NCBI GenBank assembly: GCA_963718635.1
Contig: OY970367.1
Location: 5,146,001-5,210,000 of the forward strand
Direction: 5' to 3'
DNA from: JAIOQJ01 sp963718635
GTDB taxonomy: Bacteria > Planctomycetota > Planctomycetia > Gemmatales > Gemmataceae
Length of the DNA: 64,000 bases
A program made the translations under genes and the position numbers. Under the pieces are notes generated by a model. It ran no database searches. It saw only the letters and a program-made list of their open reading frames with translations, and was not told the DNA's origin. Positions 45,509-55,732 of the stretch are shown here, one piece after another. Every line of letters begins with the position of its first letter. Positions within the stretch are counted from its first letter, which is position 1.

Positions 45509-46010
45509 TCAGGTTGAATTGAACCGCTGCACGCTCCCCACGAATGTCCGGCATGTTGAGCTTCCGTGGTGCAGCTTAGCGGCGATGGACGGTGACAGGC
45601 AAGTCAATTCTGCCCGAATGCAAAGCGATTTCCGGTGTGCTTGGCTGCCCTTGCGCGGCATGGCCGAGCCAATGACGACCACGTGCACCGACTCCCACTC
45701 CTCAGCGGGCAGCCGAGCACGCCACTTTTTCATCTGTTCGTGCATCGTGTCGAGTTGGGCGCGGGCAGCGTCTGTCGCGTGCGCGATGACCAAGGGCGTC
45801 AGGTCGCGGGCGAACGCATCAACCTCTTCGCGCTTGGCTCGTTACTGAATGCTTCATACATCTTCTGCTCACTACTTTCCGGCGCCCAAATCTTGGTAAG
45901 CAACAATGCCCTGTCGAACTTTACAGCCGTCCGGTCCCATACTTCAATCTGCTTAAGCTCCTGAGCAGTCCATAACCGGAAAGCCCCGGAGTGGAGGTAA
46001 TCTTGGAGCG
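45509..46010 (-). pseudogene. degenerate planctomycete hypothetical gene
   Basis: Leftward coherent segments in two frames: SGAFRLWTAQELKQIEVWDR and FDRALLLTKIWAPESSEQ (about 46000-45845), then after a frameshift near 45835 KREEVDAFARDLTPLVIAHA to VVVIGSAMPRKG (to about 45630). Sequence beyond loses coherence. It looks like the N-terminal two-thirds of a short planctomycete family, decayed at the end. Function unknown. Confidence 0.5.
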
Positions 46011-46167
46011 AAGCGTCCGCGAGGAATCGCCGCAGGCGAGGGGAAGATTATCGGAGCGGAGCCGGAAGAGAGCGAAGCGAAGGGCTTGCAGGTTGAGGGC
46101 GGCAGCCCTGCTGTTCTTCTGAAAGTGGTGTGATAAAATCGGGGCAAACCCCTATTCGGAGAAAAGC

Positions 46168-46437
46168 ATGGCGATCAACACTGGGCTGATCGACGGCGTT
46201 CAGGTGCCGGGTAACCGGTACATCGTTTACGGAAAGCAACGGGGATTCGTTGCGACCCATCGAACGAAGCGCGCGGCGTACAGATCGCTGGTCGAAGACA
46301 GCCGTGCAAAGATGAAGGACGGGAAACCGTCCGATGCCCAGGTGTACTTCTGGCGAAAGGGTTGGGAGCTGGTTGAGCTGTCCAAGGCCACCTCGACCGG
46401 GGCTGATCGCGTTGACGAACCCGAAGGGGAAGAATAG
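46168..46437 (+). CDS. small hypothetical protein
   Basis: 89 residues, intact, with GGAG seven bases upstream of ATG 46168. The sequence (IDGVQVPGNRYIVYGKQRGF, then FWRKGWELVELSKA) has no family I recognise. It starts a rightward run with the 74-residue gene 31 bp downstream; the two are probably co-transcribed. A GATAAAAT box at about 46131-46138 may be the -10 element. Confidence 0.55.
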   Translation: MAINTGLIDGVQVPGNRYIVYGKQRGFVATHRTKRAAYRSLVEDSRAKMKDGKPSDAQVYFWRKGWELVELSKATSTGADRVDEPEGEE

Positions 46438-46468
46438 ACCACCCCAACCACTCCCTCGGAGCTTTCCC

Positions 46469-46693
46469 ATGAATTTCCAGCAAGTCATCGCAATCCTGCA
46501 GCAGCGGTATCCGGAGGCACCGATCGGGAACACCGCAGTGCAGGGGCAGTATTACGACCGTGCGGTGAACATCACCGATTACGAGGAGCGTGAGCACGGC
46601 GTCTTCGTCGGTCACGGCGTGAACGGCAAGGAGATGTGGGTCTACCACAGCGACGCGAAGAACGTGATCTGCTGCGGCGACAAGGATAGCTGA
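46469..46693 (+). CDS. small hypothetical protein
   Basis: 74 residues beginning MNFQQVIAILQQRYPEAPIG; ATG 46469 chosen because sequence before it is incoherent. It ends with a CC-containing tail (VICCGDKDS). No family recognised. It is followed by GC-rich stem-loops (46700-46765) that may end transcription. Confidence 0.5.
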   Translation: MNFQQVIAILQQRYPEAPIGNTAVQGQYYDRAVNITDYEEREHGVFVGHGVNGKEMWVYHSDAKNVICCGDKDS

Positions 46694-46833
46694 CGCGATA
46701 GCGGGAGGAGCGGACGCGCAGCGTGTCCGCAGGACGGAACCCGCGCATCACGCGGGCCGGAGGCATCGCCCAACGATGGTCATGGCGATAAAATGGAGCA
46801 TGGCCAACACCAGAGGAGCCACGTCAACCAGCT

Positions 46834-47745
46834 ATGTCCAAGCCACCGCCGCATTTCGTTGACCTCATCCGAGAGGCACTGCTCAAGTCGTTCTGGCGAA
46901 AGAATGCCCTCGTGCGATTCTTGCGGAGCATGGGTGTCTCGAACGGCTACCTTTCCACATTTCGGCAGGATGAGTACAAGCGGTCATTCCTGGATCGGCT
47001 ATTCCCCGAACTGGAAAAGAGCGCGAAAGGCCCGGCAGCTCTGAATGCAATTGCCCAAGCCCTCGCCGACCAAACGTCGTTCCCCGACCTCACGGGGTGG
47101 GAAGACCAGGATGTCAAGCTTCAGCAGGCTAATGAAGCGGTAGACAACCTGAAAACCTACATGAACAAGAAGAAGCGGGAGAAGGATGCCGAGGACAGGG
47201 AAGAGGAACGCCGTCACGAAGGGAAACAAGCTCAGGCCAAGGTCGTGAGGTCGCAAGCCGACTTGGACAAGTTGAAGGTTCGGCTCGAAGCTTTGTATCC
47301 CCAGATGGGCACTCAGCAGGCAGGCTACGACTTCGAAACGTGGTTCTACGATCTGGCCGAGCATTTCGATGTCGAAAGCCGACGGCCATACAAGACGGCT
47401 GGCAGGCAGGTGGATGGGTCGATCACCGTAGAAGGCACGACCTACTTGGTCGAGTTGAAGTTTCAGGTCGGGCAGGCTGACGGGCCAGACATCGACTCCC
47501 TGCTTGCGAAGGTGAACAAGAAGGCCGACAACACGATGGGCATCATGCTTGCAATGTCAGGGTACTCAAGCGTAGCCATCAGTGATGCCTCGCATGCTCG
47601 AAGCCCTCTTCTCCTGATCGACTACAACCACGTTTATTACATCCTGCAAGGCACAGCAACACTTCCAGAAGTTGTAACGCGCATCCGGAGGCATTCCGCA
47701 CAAGAAGGAAAGGCTTACCTCCCAGTCGGAGAGTTCGGCGGGTAA
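46834..47745 (+). CDS. PD-(D/E)xK nuclease-like (restriction-endonuclease-fold) protein
   Basis: 303 residues in three parts: an N-terminal helical domain (1-95), a charged coiled coil (about 95-150, KKKREKDAEDREEERR), and a C-terminal domain with a restriction-endonuclease-like core. In that core GYDFETWFYDLAEHF leads into RQVDGSITVEG and YLVELKFQV, giving the D and ExK of a PD-(D/E)xK site. The fold cleaves DNA in Mrr-like restriction and defence proteins. It is followed 54 bp downstream by a DUF5677 gene, probably co-transcribed. Confidence 0.7.
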   Translation: MSKPPPHFVDLIREALLKSFWRKNALVRFLRSMGVSNGYLSTFRQDEYKRSFLDRLFPELEKSAKGPAALNAIAQALADQTSFPDLTGWEDQDVKLQQANEAVDNLKTYMNKKKREKDAEDREEERRHEGKQAQAKVVRSQADLDKLKVRLEALYPQMGTQQAGYDFETWFYDLAEHFDVESRRPYKTAGRQVDGSITVEGTTYLVELKFQVGQADGPDIDSLLAKVNKKADNTMGIMLAMSGYSSVAISDASHARSPLLLIDYNHVYYILQGTATLPEVVTRIRRHSAQEGKAYLPVGEFGG

Positions 47746-47799
47746 GGGCGAACCTCGCCCCTCGAAAGACCCTCCCTTGAGCAAATACCCGGAGGGCGC

Positions 47800-48630
47800 A
47801 TGAACGCCAGTGATGCCACGCTTGATAATGCAGTCTTCATCGGCATGTCCGGTGCCGACCCCGTCCCGCTACCGTTCGACGAGATCGTCGCGCACCACGC
47901 TGCGGTTCGGGATGCCATTGGCGAGTCGATGCATATCGAACACGAGCTAAATCCCGATCTCAAGTCGCTCGTTTTGATGCGATCATTCGTTTATTCCTTC
48001 AACGCCTACAAGGCGCTCGGCCACCTCTTGCCTGACCTATTCCACGAAACTGGTGCGGTCGCCCTTCGGCAGCTGTGGGAAGTGTCGTTAAACATGCATT
48101 GGATCGCTATTGATCCCGATGACCGCTCTCACGCATTCTGCAACTTTACCCTGATCGAAAACCGGAAGAACATCATCAAGTCGGGTAAGGGCGCGACGGA
48201 ACTTGGCGATTTCGACACTGCCACCGCAGAGATGCAGGCCAGGTTCCGTTTTCAGGATCGTAAGGGGAAGGAACAGATTCAGTCGGACTTCGCAGCCAAG
48301 AACGTCGCCGATCGTGCGCAGGAGCTTGGCCCGGACTGGAAGCGTGAATATGAGCTTGTTTACCACCTGACCTCGATGCACGCCCACGGCGCTCCGGGGG
48401 CCATCCTGCAAGGGATCTTCACGCACCTGTACTCATCGCCTGAAATCAGGGAGCGGAACTCCACCGCACTGATTGCAATTGTGGCGATCCGGACAATGGT
48501 TCGGAACGTCCAGTTGCTCATGAACATGAACCTCATCAGTCACGAGACCACGTTGAAAGTGCAGGCCGCCGATCAGGCGTTCGAGAAGACAATGGCTGGC
48601 GTCCGAAGCAAGAAGACCGCTGGCGTGTAG
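47800..48630 (+). CDS. DUF5677-like protein
   Basis: 276 residues, mostly helical, with VLMRSFVYSFNAYKALGHLL, LRQLWEVSLNMHWIAIDPDD and a late HLTSMHAHG segment characteristic of DUF5677-like proteins. Biochemical activity is not established; members recur in defence and mobile regions. A strong GGAGGGC ribosome site lies just upstream of ATG 47800. Downstream partner of the nuclease-like gene. Confidence 0.65.
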   Translation: MNASDATLDNAVFIGMSGADPVPLPFDEIVAHHAAVRDAIGESMHIEHELNPDLKSLVLMRSFVYSFNAYKALGHLLPDLFHETGAVALRQLWEVSLNMHWIAIDPDDRSHAFCNFTLIENRKNIIKSGKGATELGDFDTATAEMQARFRFQDRKGKEQIQSDFAAKNVADRAQELGPDWKREYELVYHLTSMHAHGAPGAILQGIFTHLYSSPEIRERNSTALIAIVAIRTMVRNVQLLMNMNLISHETTLKVQAADQAFEKTMAGVRSKKTAGV

Positions 48631-49443
48631 CGTTCATCTTCTGCGAAGACGGGCCCGCAGGGGCGACGATGGCCAGTCGCCCTTTGGCTTTTCAACAGGA
48701 CAGTTGCGCCGTTTGGCGGACAGGTATAGGATTCGGCAACCAAGCCGAGTCTTACCATGTTGCGTTTCCATATGCGGCGTTCGTGGCGCCGATCACGATA
48801 GATGCTAGAGGAATAAAAGTGAAAGAGGCAGAAATCGATCCGGCTGAGTGGCAGGTCGAATGCGAGACAGCAACGCGGTTGCTGTCGAACTTGCTTCACG
48901 CTGCAGCCCGACGACCAAGCACTACCGGTGTGGCCGAGTCTGATGCGCCAAGTCCCCCGGAGCGTTGACATGAGGCCTGCAACGTCCTCCCTCTTTACGC
49001 GGTGTTACTCCGGCGTCAGCTCAGGTTCCGGTTGTAGATTATGCCGGAGAATCGTCCAGCGCGATATGCAAGGTACCACCCATTCGAGATCGCGATCTGC
49101 ATGGAACTCCGGAAGCCGCGGCCCTCCACCTCGCTCGGTTTTGCGCGCTCCGGTCCTGCCCACCGAATCGCGTTCGCTGTCCACTTCGGTCGATGTGACC
49201 GGAGCACCCAATGACGAGTCCGAAATTGGTTTGACCATGTTGGTAGAGCGAGTCCTACGTCAATTTGGTAAAATTCCCCTTCGGCCAGCGGCATCGGACC
49301 TCTACTTCCACTCTTGGAGCTACAGCGGTACTGTTGCAGTGGGTGTGAGTGGTGTTTCCGCTGAAAGAAGGATTGGCGACGGGTTTGCCCGGACCGCGCA
49401 GGTATGCAGTTCTCGCGACAAAGAGGAAAGACGTGGCGACTGA
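48631..49443 (+). other. 813-bp stretch without an intact gene
   Basis: No supported gene. A segment near 48820-48890 (VKEAEIDPAEWQVECE) hints at a decayed planctomycete coding fragment. A dispersed hairpin repeat lies at 49172-49207. The promoter of the following NTPase gene must lie at the right end. Confidence 0.4.
49172..49207. repeat. dispersed GTTCGCT-hairpin repeat, copy 2
   Basis: GTTCGCT, a short insert, then CGGTCGATGTGACCG, a perfect 5-bp stem with a five-base loop. Same core as at 42220 and 62443. Confidence 0.55.
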
Positions 49444-50658
49444 ATGAAGTCGCTGCCACCATCAACAATGAATCCGGTACACCGTACCTATCTCGTCAAT
49501 GAATTGATTCGGGGCATCTCGGCAATCGGTCCGCAGTTCGAACTGTTCGGGCAGAAGATCACCAACTACCTGATCGATGAACCCCTGATTCACCGCGGCC
49601 TCAACGTGCAGGGGCATCCGGTGGGCAATACCATCGATAGCTACTCGGCGAACGGCGACATCGCCGCTGAATACAGCGCGGAGCAAACCTACTTTCAAAA
49701 GCCGTTCAAGAAACTGATCGGTGACTATCAGCACGTTCGCGGCAATCATCCGCAGGCGACGCAAGTTTATTTGTTGTCCGCGCAGGAATGCGGACCCAAA
49801 CTCGGCACTCGATTGACCAACATTCGCTCCGGGATTCAACGCCGCAATCAGATCACCGTCGAAGTCTATGATGCTCGACGGATCGCGGAGTTCATCGTTG
49901 ACGATCTGCTGCTCAACGACGAGGCCATCCAGACCCTGTCCCCATTGCTGGCACCGCTGGAGCGGGTCCGCAACGAATATGCCGTGACGAATCTCGTTCC
50001 CTCGCCGAATGAGAACTACCTGCGCCAAGACGCGATCATCAACGACCTCTCGGACCAGATTCGTCAGCAGCGCGTGGCGGCCATCGCCGGCGTGAGCGGC
50101 TCGGGAAAGTCCGAAACCGCCGTGGCGGTGGCGACCGACTTGGCCGGAGAGTTTGAGATTGTCATCTGGGTGGTCGCGACGGATCTGCAGGATCTGGTCG
50201 AGCTCCGCGGCTTGGATGTCGAACGGCGCGGTCGACGCGTGAACGTCGATACTCTCCTCAAAGAACGCTCCTGCCTGTTGGTCCTGGACGATCTGCGGTT
50301 GCCGCTGACAGTAGAACAACTCAAGGCGCATACGAACGCCAAGTCGGCCATCCTCGTGACGCGTCAGCAATTCCACGAGGGCGACCACCGCATCGCCGAT
50401 TTGAATGAGGCCGATGCCAGCCAGATTCTACAGCAAGGCATTGCGACTCCTTGTCCACCCGAGGTCTTAGCCAAGGTAAAGGAGACCGTTGCGGGGCACC
50501 CGCTCGCACTGCGTCTCATGAATGCGGGCGTCAAGCAGAGCAGCTGGGAGGACCTCTATGCGGACTGCGATGCGGTCGCCGAATATCAAGACTGCGCAGC
50601 GCGTGCAACGGCTCGCGGACCGATTACTGGGGCGGCTCCGACCTTCCTTAGAGCGTGA
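49444..50658 (+). CDS. STAND-like NTPase, N-terminal segment
   Basis: The first ~170 residues contain DSYSANGDIAAEYSAEQTYF and a following VYLLSAQECG strand, reminiscent of restriction-endonuclease-like effector domains on STAND NTPases. An NTPase follows, with Walker A AGVSGSGKSETAVAVAT (about residue 220) and Walker B-like CLLVLDDLRL. The C-terminal part shows GHPLALRLM as in AP-ATPases. Near 50592 the frame shifts, and authentic sequence continues in 50522-51688. In intact relatives such proteins sense phage products and trigger an effector; here integrity is doubtful. Confidence 0.7.
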   Translation: MKSLPPSTMNPVHRTYLVNELIRGISAIGPQFELFGQKITNYLIDEPLIHRGLNVQGHPVGNTIDSYSANGDIAAEYSAEQTYFQKPFKKLIGDYQHVRGNHPQATQVYLLSAQECGPKLGTRLTNIRSGIQRRNQITVEVYDARRIAEFIVDDLLLNDEAIQTLSPLLAPLERVRNEYAVTNLVPSPNENYLRQDAIINDLSDQIRQQRVAAIAGVSGSGKSETAVAVATDLAGEFEIVIWVVATDLQDLVELRGLDVERRGRRVNVDTLLKERSCLLVLDDLRLPLTVEQLKAHTNAKSAILVTRQQFHEGDHRIADLNEADASQILQQGIATPCPPEVLAKVKETVAGHPLALRLMNAGVKQSSWEDLYADCDAVAEYQDCAARATARGPITGAAPTFLRA

Positions 50659-51688
50659 ACTAGCCCTGTTCCTGTGGTCGGGAGACGCACGCCTCGATCG
50701 GTCATTCGCGCGGCATATCCTGGCCCCCGTGGGCCTGCGCAAATTGGAAGCCGCGTGCATGTTGTCGGCCGACCGCCAGGACGTGGTCAGGCTGCACGAA
50801 GTCGTCTGGTCCGCGCTCAAAGGTTCAGGCATTCCGGTTCATCGCTATGTGACAGAGTTCGCGACCGGGATGGAGACGCACATCGAACAGCTGGCCTTCA
50901 TGCCCGGTGAGGCGCTGAACTTTCTGAATTTTTGCCAGCTCCACAAGCAACACCTGCACGAGTTATTGAAACAGAATCCCCGCCGGAGCACGTGCTTGTA
51001 TTGTCTCGCCCATGCCTGGTCGGACGAAGAGATCGACGTCGCGCTGCTGCCTGATCCGAAAGAACTGTGCTCAGCCATTCAGACGGGAGCGACTCGCGCC
51101 GACATCGACATCAGCGCGTTTTGCGAACTGGTCGAATGCCTCTACCGCCGGGATAAGCTCGACCACGGAATCAACTCCGCGCGTGACAAACTGGCGGGTC
51201 GTCTCGACCTGTATTCGAAAGCCGCCGATGCCAAAGGGTTGTCAGAGTATGGCCGACGCTCGGCCCTGCATCACAAGGCAAAGGCTCTGCGCAACCTGCG
51301 GAGGTTTGAAGAAGCCACCGAGTTGGGCGAGTCAATCGCGGCCCAGTACCACAACCCGGCGACCAATCTCCTGCTGGCGCGGCTGCTGCTCTACGGCGAT
51401 AAGGCCTCCGTCGAACGGCGCGATCCCTGTTACTGGCGATTCTTGAAGACGCGAGGACCGCGCCGGACAAGGCCGAGATCTCCGTGGTGCTCGCCTCGAT
51501 CGAGACCCTGGGATGGGGGCTGCTCACCAAGGCGATCCCCAATGCTCTGGAGGAAGCCCTCAAGGTGTACGGTGAGCTCGTGGCCGAATACGTCACCTCC
51601 TCCGCCGCCCGAGGATTTGATCAGGCCTTTGTCTCCTTTGCGGCGATTGGTCGGGCCCTGCGGTATCACGACGAAGAGACGTTTCTGA
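50522..51688 (+). CDS. STAND-like NTPase, middle segment
   Basis: Coherent from about 50592 (RVQRLADRLLGRLRPSLERE) to about 51425. It carries helical, TPR-like repeats (GRRSALHHKAKALRNLRRFE) expected of the sensor half of the NTPase starting at 49444. The first ~25 and last ~85 residues of this frame are spurious because of frameshifts near 50592 and 51425. Confidence 0.65.
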   Translation: MRASSRAAGRTSMRTAMRSPNIKTAQRVQRLADRLLGRLRPSLERELALFLWSGDARLDRSFARHILAPVGLRKLEAACMLSADRQDVVRLHEVVWSALKGSGIPVHRYVTEFATGMETHIEQLAFMPGEALNFLNFCQLHKQHLHELLKQNPRRSTCLYCLAHAWSDEEIDVALLPDPKELCSAIQTGATRADIDISAFCELVECLYRRDKLDHGINSARDKLAGRLDLYSKAADAKGLSEYGRRSALHHKAKALRNLRRFEEATELGESIAAQYHNPATNLLLARLLLYGDKASVERRDPCYWRFLKTRGPRRTRPRSPWCSPRSRPWDGGCSPRRSPMLWRKPSRCTVSSWPNTSPPPPPEDLIRPLSPLRRLVGPCGITTKRRF

Positions 51689-52215
51689 GAGTTCTAAAGT
51701 CGCTCGGCCGGGTGCGGCCGGAAGATGTGCGCGATGACAGAGAGCGGGCTGCGTGGGGCCACATCTTTCTGTCAGCCGGCGAGGCCCGATTGATCGACAA
51801 ACCGGAGGAATATCTTGGCCTGGCCTTGGAGTTCTACGATTCGTTGACGGATCCAAATCCATTTATTCGTCAGCAGAAGGGGCACACTCTGTGTCGACTC
51901 GCGCGATTCGACAAAGCGCGGGCGGTTCTGCAGCCCTTGGTCGTTGAGCAGCCCAACCCCTGGAACCGTTACTGGCTGTCCAAGGTGCTCACCCACAGTC
52001 AAGAGTTCGACCGCGCCCTGGCACTGATCGACGAGGCCCTGGCCGAACCGAAGGCCACGAACTTTAAGGCCGCCTTGTTCGAGCAGCGATTTGAGATTCG
52101 CAAAGCCCGCGGCGACTTGGACGCAATCGACGATCTCCGAAGAGCACACAAAGAATGCATCGATAGTAAATATAAGGGAGCACTGGGGAAAAAACTTGCT
52201 GAAACACAGCCGTAG
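51484..52215 (+). CDS. STAND-like NTPase, C-terminal TPR segment
   Basis: Continues the same protein in a third frame (authentic from about 51425, LLAILEDARTAPDKAEISVV). TPR repeats are evident (RLARFDKARAVLQPLVVEQP, HSQEFDRALALIDEALAEP). The three frames together would make a protein of about 920 residues. The nominal GTG start at 51484 is unlikely to be used. Confidence 0.65.
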   Translation: MVLASIETLGWGLLTKAIPNALEEALKVYGELVAEYVTSSAARGFDQAFVSFAAIGRALRYHDEETFLRVLKSLGRVRPEDVRDDRERAAWGHIFLSAGEARLIDKPEEYLGLALEFYDSLTDPNPFIRQQKGHTLCRLARFDKARAVLQPLVVEQPNPWNRYWLSKVLTHSQEFDRALALIDEALAEPKATNFKAALFEQRFEIRKARGDLDAIDDLRRAHKECIDSKYKGALGKKLAETQP

Positions 52216-52806
52216 CCCCGCGTCATTGCATTGTGAAAACTGAAAGTGCTGATCGACCAGATCTCGAGGGCACTAAACGACCAGCCAAATGACTTGCCAT
52301 TTCCGGACGCAAGTACTGCGAAGTTCTCAATTTCCTTCGGTTGTTTTCTGCCGCAGCCCAACCTTCCAGCACCGTACGTCCTTCAAAAAAATTCAATAGC
52401 CGTTCCGTCGCAGCGCCAACATTCCCTCACTTCGGTGTAAACGACCGATGTCACAAACCTCAATTACACAACCTGCTTCGGGCCGACCCACCGAAGCGAG
52501 TATCTTTCAGTCGCATGGGTCGAGTGTAGCAGGTAGAGTCGGCGCGTGAGTCCGAAAGAGCTTCCCGACGACGAGCCAACTGCCCACGAGCCACGCATCT
52601 GGCGACAGGGCCTTCTCGATTTCCAATCGGAAATGGACGCGACGCGGACAGTTTTCGACCCGCCGCATAGCCAGGAAGAAGCGTCTCCCCCCGCCGCTGG
52701 ATCTTTTGGGTTGCCAGTCACTTCCCCACGACCGAAACCGTTTCCCGATGCTAGCAACGGCGTTCAGTCGCGGCCGGACTGATCCCGCGTCAAGACGGCG
52801 CGCGAC
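52216..52806 (+). other. 591-bp gap, possible short ORF
   Basis: No firm gene. A 78-codon frame at 52546-52782, rich in Pro and Glu, ends 25 bp before the methylase-helicase remnant and may be a degenerate N-terminus of it. Confidence 0.35.
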
Positions 52807-53721
52807 ATGCGGTCGCCTTTCGATTTCGTTCCCGATGATCCAGTCATCGTGGAGCCGCCGGTGCCAGAACCGGAGCCAAGACCGCCGCCAGAACCTGTAC
52901 CCTTTATCGTTGCCAGCGGCGAAAAAGCCAAGGCACACGACATCGTCGCCGCCATTCGCACGCTCAAGACCATCGAGCAAGAACAGCGCACCGCGTCTTC
53001 CGAGGAGCGACAGACGCTCGCCCGCTTCGCGGGCTTCGGTCCCGTCGCCTTGTCGATCTTTCCCAATCCGGTCACCGGCCGCTTCAAGGACGCAAGTTGG
53101 CAGGCCATTGGCGAAGAGTTGAAAGATTTGCTGACGCCTGAGGAATACGACAGTGCCAAGCGCACCACCTTCAACGCTTTTTACACTTCTCCGGTCGTCA
53201 TTGAGGCGATGCACGGCGCCCTGAAGCGGCTCGGAGTACCCGATGACGCACTCGTCCTTGAGCCCGGGTGCGGGACGGCCAATTTCATGGCACACGCTCC
53301 GAAGGGCATGCAGTTCATTGGCGTGGAACTCGATTCCATTTCCGGCCGTATTGCCCAAGCCAGGTTTCCCAACCAGCAAATCCGCATCGAGCCGTTTCAG
53401 AAGTCCGTTCTGCCGAAGTTCGACGCCGTAATCGGCAACGTTCCCTTCGCCGATCTGAAGCTCGATTACCAACGACAAAAGCTGTCGCTGCACGATTATT
53501 TCTTCGCGAAATCAGTCGACCAACTTGCTCCCGGTGGACTGTTGGCGCTAGTCACCACACACTTCACGCTCGACAAGCAGAACGCCGCCATCCGCGAATA
53601 CCTGGCCGCCTCTTCATTGACGAGGCACAGTATTACAAGAACCTGGAAACGCCGACCAAGATGGAACGGGTTGCCGGCATCCAGACCGGCGGCAGCGAAC
53701 GGGCTTTCGACGTGTACATGA
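52807..53721 (+). pseudogene. plasmid/ICE-type methylase-helicase, N6-methylase part
   Basis: After a Pro-rich leader, LARFAGFGPVALSIFPNPVT and FNAFYTSPVVIEAMHGAL lead into a methyltransferase domain: LEPGCGTANFM (motif I), AVIGNVPFADLKLDY (NPPY-type motif IV) and LALVTTHFTLDKQNAAIREY. This is the start of the very large DNA methylase/SNF2-helicase protein found on conjugative elements. Near 53600 the sequence jumps to the helicase DEAQ region in another frame, so several hundred residues are deleted. Confidence 0.75.
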
Positions 53722-53897
53722 AGGCCCGGTATCTCCACCGGCAGCATCCCGGCCACGGGGTCACGTTCGCCACCGGCACGCCGATTTCCAACAGGATGGT
53801 GGAGATGTACACGATGTCCCGCTTCCTCGATCCTGAAGGCCTGCGCAGCGCGGCCTGGAACATTTCGACGCCTGGGCGGCCACGTTCGGCGAAGTGA
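53603..53897 (+). pseudogene. methylase-helicase, central helicase fragment
   Basis: Reads LFIDEAQYYKNLETPTKMER, then GVTFATGTPISNRMVEMY: the DEAQ-like box and the motif III region of an SNF2/DEAD helicase. It is directly fused to the methylase part after an internal deletion and is out of frame with it. It shifts frame again near 53860. Confidence 0.7.
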
Positions 53898-55477
53898 TCG
53901 ACACGATGGAAATCGCCCCGGACGGGGCAACACTTCGGCCCCGAAGCCGCTTCGCTCGGTTCACCAACCTGCCCGAACTCCAGCAGATGTTCCGAGCCTT
54001 CGCCGACGTGCAGACGGCCGAGATGCTCAACCTGCCGCGGCCCCGGTTGGAAAGCGGCAAGCCGATCGTCGTCGCCTGCCCGATGTCCGAGGAGCAGCAG
54101 CGCCTCCAGCTCGAACTTGTGGAACGTTACGAACGGCTTCGATCGCAGAAGGTGGACCCGCGCGAAGACAACGCGCTGGCCATCACCACTGACGGCCGCA
54201 AACTGGCCATCGACGCACGGATGCTCTCCGCTGTGGCGCCTGATTACCCCGGATCGAAAGTCAATGCGCTGGTCGAGAGCGTCGCGACAATCTGGAACGG
54301 GAGCAATGCGACACGCGGCACGCAACTCGTTTTCAGCGACATGAGCGTCCACCCGACGCCCTGGGGATACTCGGCTTACGACGAAATCGCCACGAAGCTG
54401 GCTGCCCACGGCATCCCCCCCGAGCAGATCGCCGCCATCGGGGAAGCCGATTCGGACGCCAAGAAGCAGTCCCTGTTCGAAAGAGTTCGCAACGGCCAGG
54501 TGCGGGTGCTGCTGGGCAGCACGCAGAAGATGGGCACCGGCACGAACGTGCAGAAACGCCTGGTCGCGCTCCATCACCTCGATGCTCCCTGGAAGCCGGC
54601 CGAGGTTGAACAACGCGAGGGCCGCATCCTCCGCCAGGGGAACGAGAATGAGGAAGTGGCAATCTATCGCTACGTCACCGAGGGTTCATTCGACGCCTAC
54701 ATGTGGCAGGCCCTGGAAACCAAGGCGCGCTTTATCGGCCAAGTTATCTCAGGCCAAAACACGGCCCGCCGCGCCGAGGACATCGGTGGTCAGGAACTCT
54801 CGTATGCCGAGGTCAAGGCGATTGCGTCCGGCAATCCAGCAATCTTGACCCTCGCCGAGGCCGATGCCGAGTTGCAACGGCTCTCGGTCCTGAAAAAGAA
54901 CCACCTGGATGAACAATACGTCGCCCGCCGTAGCGTGCGTGATTTGCCGGCGACCACTGCCAGCCTGTCCGAGCGCTTGGCCAACCTAACGGCGGATCAG
55001 GCCACGGCCGCTAATCATGCCGGCACCCCGATGATGGTTGGCAGCCGAGCGTGTTCACGCGATGACGCCATTGCTCTCTTGGCCGGCCAACTGGAGGCCT
55101 TGCCGCGGAACGTCCGTGAACAGGGCCGTTTTCCTCTTGGGATCTATTGCGATTTGCGCTTCGGATTGGTTCTCTATCCCCAATGGACGCCCGAGGTGTA
55201 CTTGGAAGGTGCCACGACACGTCAATCCATGCTTTCCCGCGAACACCACGGCCCGCGCGCGGTCCTGAACGCGGTGGAACGCCTAGCCGGCGCCTACGGC
55301 TCCGAATGCGACCGTGTCCGGCAAGACCTCGCGATCGCCCAATCACAGCTTCGCGATTATCAAGCCAGCCTCGGCAAGCCCTTCCGCCACGACGCCGTTC
55401 TGTCCGAACTGACCACGTTGCGCAACCAGCTCAAAGCCTGCCTTTTGACAAAGGCCCCAGAACGGCCAGCGAATTGA
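53894..55477 (+). pseudogene. methylase-helicase, C-terminal helicase part
   Basis: 527 codons of the C-terminal helicase domain (GTQLVFSDMSVHPTPWGYSA, LLGSTQKMGTGTNVQKRL, and the arginine-finger region EQREGRILRQGNENEEVAIY) and its helical tail. Authentic sequence starts upstream, near 53857 (EHFDAWAATFGEVIDTME). Another frameshift near 55460 moves the last ~60 codons (ELAEQIKTLKSATMIEATPE) to a frame ending at 55650. A shorter copy of part of this region is at 62207-62432. Confidence 0.75.
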
Positions 55478-55732
55478 GGCGAAGCGCTGCCGAACTCGCC
55501 GAACAGATCAAAACGCTCAAATCCGCGACCATGATCGAGGCCACGCCCGAGCGAGCCGGCAAACGCAATGTATCAGCTGAAGAGCCAGTTAGCAGGCGAA
55601 TCCGCCGTCGGATGGAAACACTAATAGCCACCGAAAAACCGATAGATTAGCACGAGGATCCCTCAATACGTCGTTCGATGTGACCTACGCTGAAGAATGT
55701 CACTAGGTGCGGGCGTCAAATTGGATTAGCTC

